In this document: in pieces, positions 6,601 to 8,271 of the stretch
Position numbering within the stretch: position 1 is the stretch's first letter
How the letters are laid out: each line of letters opens with the position of its first letter
Source of the DNA: Gp13-AA77 sp035516075
Lineage (GTDB): Bacteria > Acidobacteriota > Terriglobia > UBA7540
Length of the DNA: 8,271 bases
Direction: 5' to 3'
Assembly: GCA_035516075.1 (NCBI GenBank)
Contig: DATJAQ010000048.1
Location: 1 to 8,271 of the forward strand
Program-made: the position numbers and the translations under genes
The notes under the pieces: model-generated
The model's database searches: none
What the model was told of the DNA's origin: nothing
What the model saw: only the letters and a program-made list of their open reading frames with translations

Positions 6601-6738
6601 TTAGAAGCCCTTGCGCCGGGTACTCTTACCGGGCTTTCGACCCGCCTTTTCCACAAGCTTTTTAACAGAACTGTTAAAAAAGGGAACGCCGTGCGCGCCG
6701 ATGTTACGCCGCGCGCGTCCCCGCGCCCAGTGGGCCAA
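6601..6738 (-). CDS. Doubtful 45-codon basic ORF just downstream of the parvulin gene
   Basis: The minus strand is open from a TTG at 6738 to a TAA at 6603-6601. It lies in the same frame as the parvulin gene, directly after that gene's TAG. The predicted peptide is 45 residues, very basic, and ends VEKAGRKPGKSTRRKGF. It has no ATG start and no convincing ribosome binding site. Its second half has lower third-position GC than the neighbouring genes. It may be chance, a separate small gene, or a decayed or readthrough extension of the parvulin. It resembles no family I recognise. Confidence 0.2.
   Translation of the reverse strand: MAHWARGRARRNIGAHGVPFFNSSVKKLVEKAGRKPGKSTRRKGF
6659..6680. repeat. 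AT-rich perfect palindrome (10-bp arms, 2-base centre)
   Basis: TTTTTAACAG (6659-6668) and CTGTTAAAAA (6671-6680) are exact reverse complements separated by AA. It stands in an otherwise GC-rich spacer. The T-run is on the left and the A-run on the right with no T-tract after the stem on either strand, so it is not a standard intrinsic terminator. The shape suits a dimeric DNA-binding protein site, but no regulator or target promoter is identified. Confidence 0.6.
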
Positions 6739-6744
6739 CCCCGC

Positions 6745-7821
6745 CTACGGCTTCTTGGACTCCGGTTGCGGCTCAGTCGCCGGAGGGGTGGCGGCAGCCG
6801 TGGGCGTAGGCGACTTCGGCGGCGCGAAGTAGTCGGGATCAAGCCACACCTTGGACGCCTCCTTGGTATCCGCCAAGGCCTTCTGGAATTTTTCCTCCGA
6901 CAGGCGGCTCTGAATCTCCCGGGAAACATCTTGTTCGGACTGCTGTTCGTGCTTCACCACCTGGATGAAGAGAACATTCGCAGGATTGTCCTGAATCTCC
7001 GAAACCGCACCGTCCTTCAACGTCCATGCTGCCTGGTCCAACGCTCCCGGGAGTTGGCCACGGTGAACCGTCTCGGGCTTGGGCTCGAAGTAGACGACGT
7101 TGGCCAGCTTGAATTTGTCAGCCACCTGGGCGGCGTCCTGGCCGGAAGCGAGTGCCTGGCGGATGGCCTCGGCCTTCGCCTTGGCCTCGGCCGCAGCCAA
7201 ACCGGGCGCGTCTGCTGCCTGGCCGGCAACCTTCTTCCGGATCATGATCCGGCGGACCTGCACCACCTCGTATTCGCTCGAATGCTGCTTGTAGTACTGG
7301 TCGATATCGTCCGGAGTCACCTGAACGCTGGCGCGGATCTTCTGGTATTCGTTGCTGGCCAGCATCAGCAGGCGCTGCATTTCCAGTTGCTTCTTGAATT
7401 CCGGCGTCTGGTCGAGACCCTCTGCGACCCCCTTCTGGTAGAGCGCCAGCCGCAGAGCGTAAACGTCACCCACTTGCTTTAGCCCTTGGAGGGCCACCGC
7501 CCGCTGGTAGGGCTGGGGAAGGGTCTTCACCACACCTTGAATATCGGCGGCGGTGACGGCCGTGTCGCCCACCCGCATGACCACTTTGTCCGGCGGCACG
7601 CCGGCTGGTGAAGAGGCGTTCGACGCAGCGGCGCCGGGCCGGCCCGCCGCAGGTTGGCCGGCAGGTGCAGTCGGGCTTGGGGCGGCGGGCTTGGCTGCCG
7701 GTGTGGGCGGCGAGGCGTTCTGAGCCCAAACCGGAGCCCCGCCGAGGCCCGCCAGAAGCGCCGCGCAAAGCGCCAGCCGCGGCCTCCGAACGCACAAATG
7801 TTCTCTTACCCGTCTCATCAT
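6745..7821 (-). CDS. Exported SurA/parvulin-like peptidyl-prolyl isomerase family protein, active site apparently degenerate
   Basis: From the ATG at 7821-7819 the protein has 358 residues. The N-terminus has a signal peptide (basic start, hydrophobic about 14-28, probable cut after VWA at 31-33). A Pro/Ala-rich linker runs to about residue 75. A helical SurA-N-like region follows (about 79-180, with VMRVGDTAVTAADIQ), then a parvulin-like region (about 185-295) and a Pro/Thr/Ala-rich tail. Such proteins act in the periplasm as folding chaperones or prolyl isomerases for outer-membrane and exported proteins. The segment normally reading HILV is RRIMIRKK here, and the end of the domain reads NVLFIQVV instead of the usual YHIIkv, so the usual catalytic histidines seem absent. 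The minus strand reads AAGGAAGGGAAG before two adjacent ATGs; the second (7818) is spaced slightly better. An in-frame ATG at 7866 lacks a comparable site. Confidence 0.82.
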   Translation of the reverse strand: MMRRVREHLCVRRPRLALCAALLAGLGGAPVWAQNASPPTPAAKPAAPSPTAPAGQPAAGRPGAAASNASSPAGVPPDKVVMRVGDTAVTAADIQGVVKTLPQPYQRAVALQGLKQVGDVYALRLALYQKGVAEGLDQTPEFKKQLEMQRLLMLASNEYQKIRASVQVTPDDIDQYYKQHSSEYEVVQVRRIMIRKKVAGQAADAPGLAAAEAKAKAEAIRQALASGQDAAQVADKFKLANVVYFEPKPETVHRGQLPGALDQAAWTLKDGAVSEIQDNPANVLFIQVVKHEQQSEQDVSREIQSRLSEEKFQKALADTKEASKVWLDPDYFAPPKSPTPTAAATPPATEPQPESKKP

Positions 7822-8110
7822 CTTCCCTTCCTTGATTGATTTCTGGTCGATCCTGCAATCCTTCATGGTAGCACGGAGGCGGAGACGCGGCCATTCGAAT
7901 GCTTCTGCCGGCGCGCCGGAATTCTGAGCCTCTCCTGGTCGAGGCCTCGAGGCGGCCGCGGCTCCGCAGCCGCAACGGACGCCGGAGGCAGTGGGGACCA
8001 GCTTGCAGCCCGCCGCTGCTCAAGGGGCGGAGCGCAATCAGCGGCAGAGTGGTGGGCAGTGACCGATGACGGGATCGCGCAGGCTGCAACGAACTTACGC
8101 CGTGCGGTTT
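7822..8110. other. Upstream spacer of the parvulin gene, GC-rich with clustered palindromes
   Basis: No supported gene is seen in these 289 bases. Self-complementary stretches cluster here: ATTCGAAT (7893-7900), CCGGCGCGCCGG (7908-7919) and TCGAGGCCTCGA (7939-7950, overlapping GCCTCGAGGC). The promoter of the parvulin gene is expected here on the minus strand, but I see no convincing -35/-10 pair. Confidence 0.4.
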
Positions 8111-8271
8111 CTACTCGCTCCCGTAGTCGATCTCCATGTGCCGCACCCGTACGCCGGAATAGGCGAGCACGACCACGGAAAGGATCACCAGACCGAGGAT
8201 GGCGGTTGGAGTGGAAGCGGGGGCGGAGTTCACGGCCAGGAGGGCCAGCGGGTTGCCGCGGTCCATGAAGA
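8111..8271 (-). CDS. C-terminal end of an integral membrane protein, truncated by window edge
   Basis: The minus strand is open from the right edge to a TAG at 8113-8111, giving the last 52 residues of a protein that starts outside the window. It contains one clear membrane segment (TAILGLVILSVVVLAYSGV, about residues 21-40) followed by a short polar tail, VRHMEIDYGSE. That layout would suit the last helix of a multi-pass protein such as an ABC-2 type permease, but too little is visible to name the family. Third positions are GC-rich as in the other genes, supporting coding. It lies upstream of the parvulin gene on the same strand with a gap of nearly 290 bp, so cotranscription is uncertain. 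Confidence 0.65.
   Translation of the reverse strand, partial: FMDRGNPLALLAVNSAPASTPTAILGLVILSVVVLAYSGVRVRHMEIDYGSE

Larger units (their letters stand above)
6500..6744. other. Convergent intergenic region with several inverted repeats and an AT-rich island
   Basis: This spacer lies between the 3' ends of the exported protein gene (+) and the parvulin gene (-). GTGCGGC (6501-6507) pairs with GCCGCAC (6558-6564), and inside lies GCCAGC-AG-GCTGGC (about 6532-6545). AAGCCC (6605-6610) pairs with GGGCTT (6631-6636), with an inner GGTA/TACC. An AT-rich palindrome sits at 6659-6680. None is followed by a good T-run, so I call no intrinsic terminator. No tRNA or known ncRNA consensus was found by eye. 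Confidence 0.5.

Noticed and set aside
6626..6645. tRNA T-arm-like hairpin CGGG-CTTTCGA-CCCG
   Set aside because: No matching anticodon arm, D arm, acceptor stem or CCA end is found around it on either strand.
6647..6655. DnaA box (TTTTCCACA) suggesting a replication origin
   Set aside because: Only one box-like 9-mer is visible, with no cluster and no dnaA, dnaN or similar neighbours.
6659..6680. Intrinsic terminator, LexA box or dif site at the AT-rich palindrome
   Set aside because: The stem is AT-rich with no following T-tract. The spacing does not match CTGT-N8-ACAG or GAAC-N4-GTTC, and the 2-base centre does not fit the 11-6-11 XerCD layout.
6577..7482. 301-codon open frame on the plus strand across the spacer and parvulin gene
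   Set aside because: It is antisense to the parvulin gene. The leucine-rich look comes from reading Gln/Lys codons on the other strand.

Overview
The window is ordinary-looking chromosomal DNA of a GC-rich bacterium with dense, mostly housekeeping genes. I infer Acidobacteriota, from the mix of protein families, GC-rich third codon positions and the AGTGGCT/AGCCACT heptamer repeats between genes, which I associate from memory with that phylum. No rRNA or tRNA gene is present to settle the taxonomy. I saw no mobile element, CRISPR array or phage gene.

Layout, left to right. (1) Histidine degradation: the 3' part of urocanate hydratase (hutU, +, cut by the window edge) and a complete imidazolonepropionase (hutI, +). 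Their products catalyse consecutive steps (urocanate to imidazolonepropionate to formiminoglutamate). Between them lie a heptamer inverted repeat and a small FmdB-type zinc-ribbon gene on the opposite strand. (2) A minus-strand pair converging on hutI: an alpha-D-phosphohexomutase followed by an FtsB/DivIC-like cell-division protein. (3) cutA (+), divergent from the phosphohexomutase. It meets a minus-strand transsulfuration-family PLP enzyme tail to tail, with both stop codons in one CTAG tetranucleotide. (4) A small exported protein with a predicted beta-sandwich (+), divergent from the PLP enzyme. (5) A 245-bp convergent intergenic region holding an AT-rich near-perfect palindrome and a doubtful 45-codon basic ORF. 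(6) A minus-strand exported parvulin/SurA-like protein that appears to lack the usual parvulin active-site histidines. (7) An upstream spacer of about 290 bp, then the C-terminal 52 codons of a membrane protein (-) that runs off the right edge.

Most genes do not form one pathway. Only hutU/hutI are clearly linked functionally, while phosphohexomutase/ftsB form a probable two-gene transcription unit. I found no convincing new multi-gene system. The best leads for a second look are the 6500-6744 region, the degenerate parvulin and the heptamer inverted repeat.
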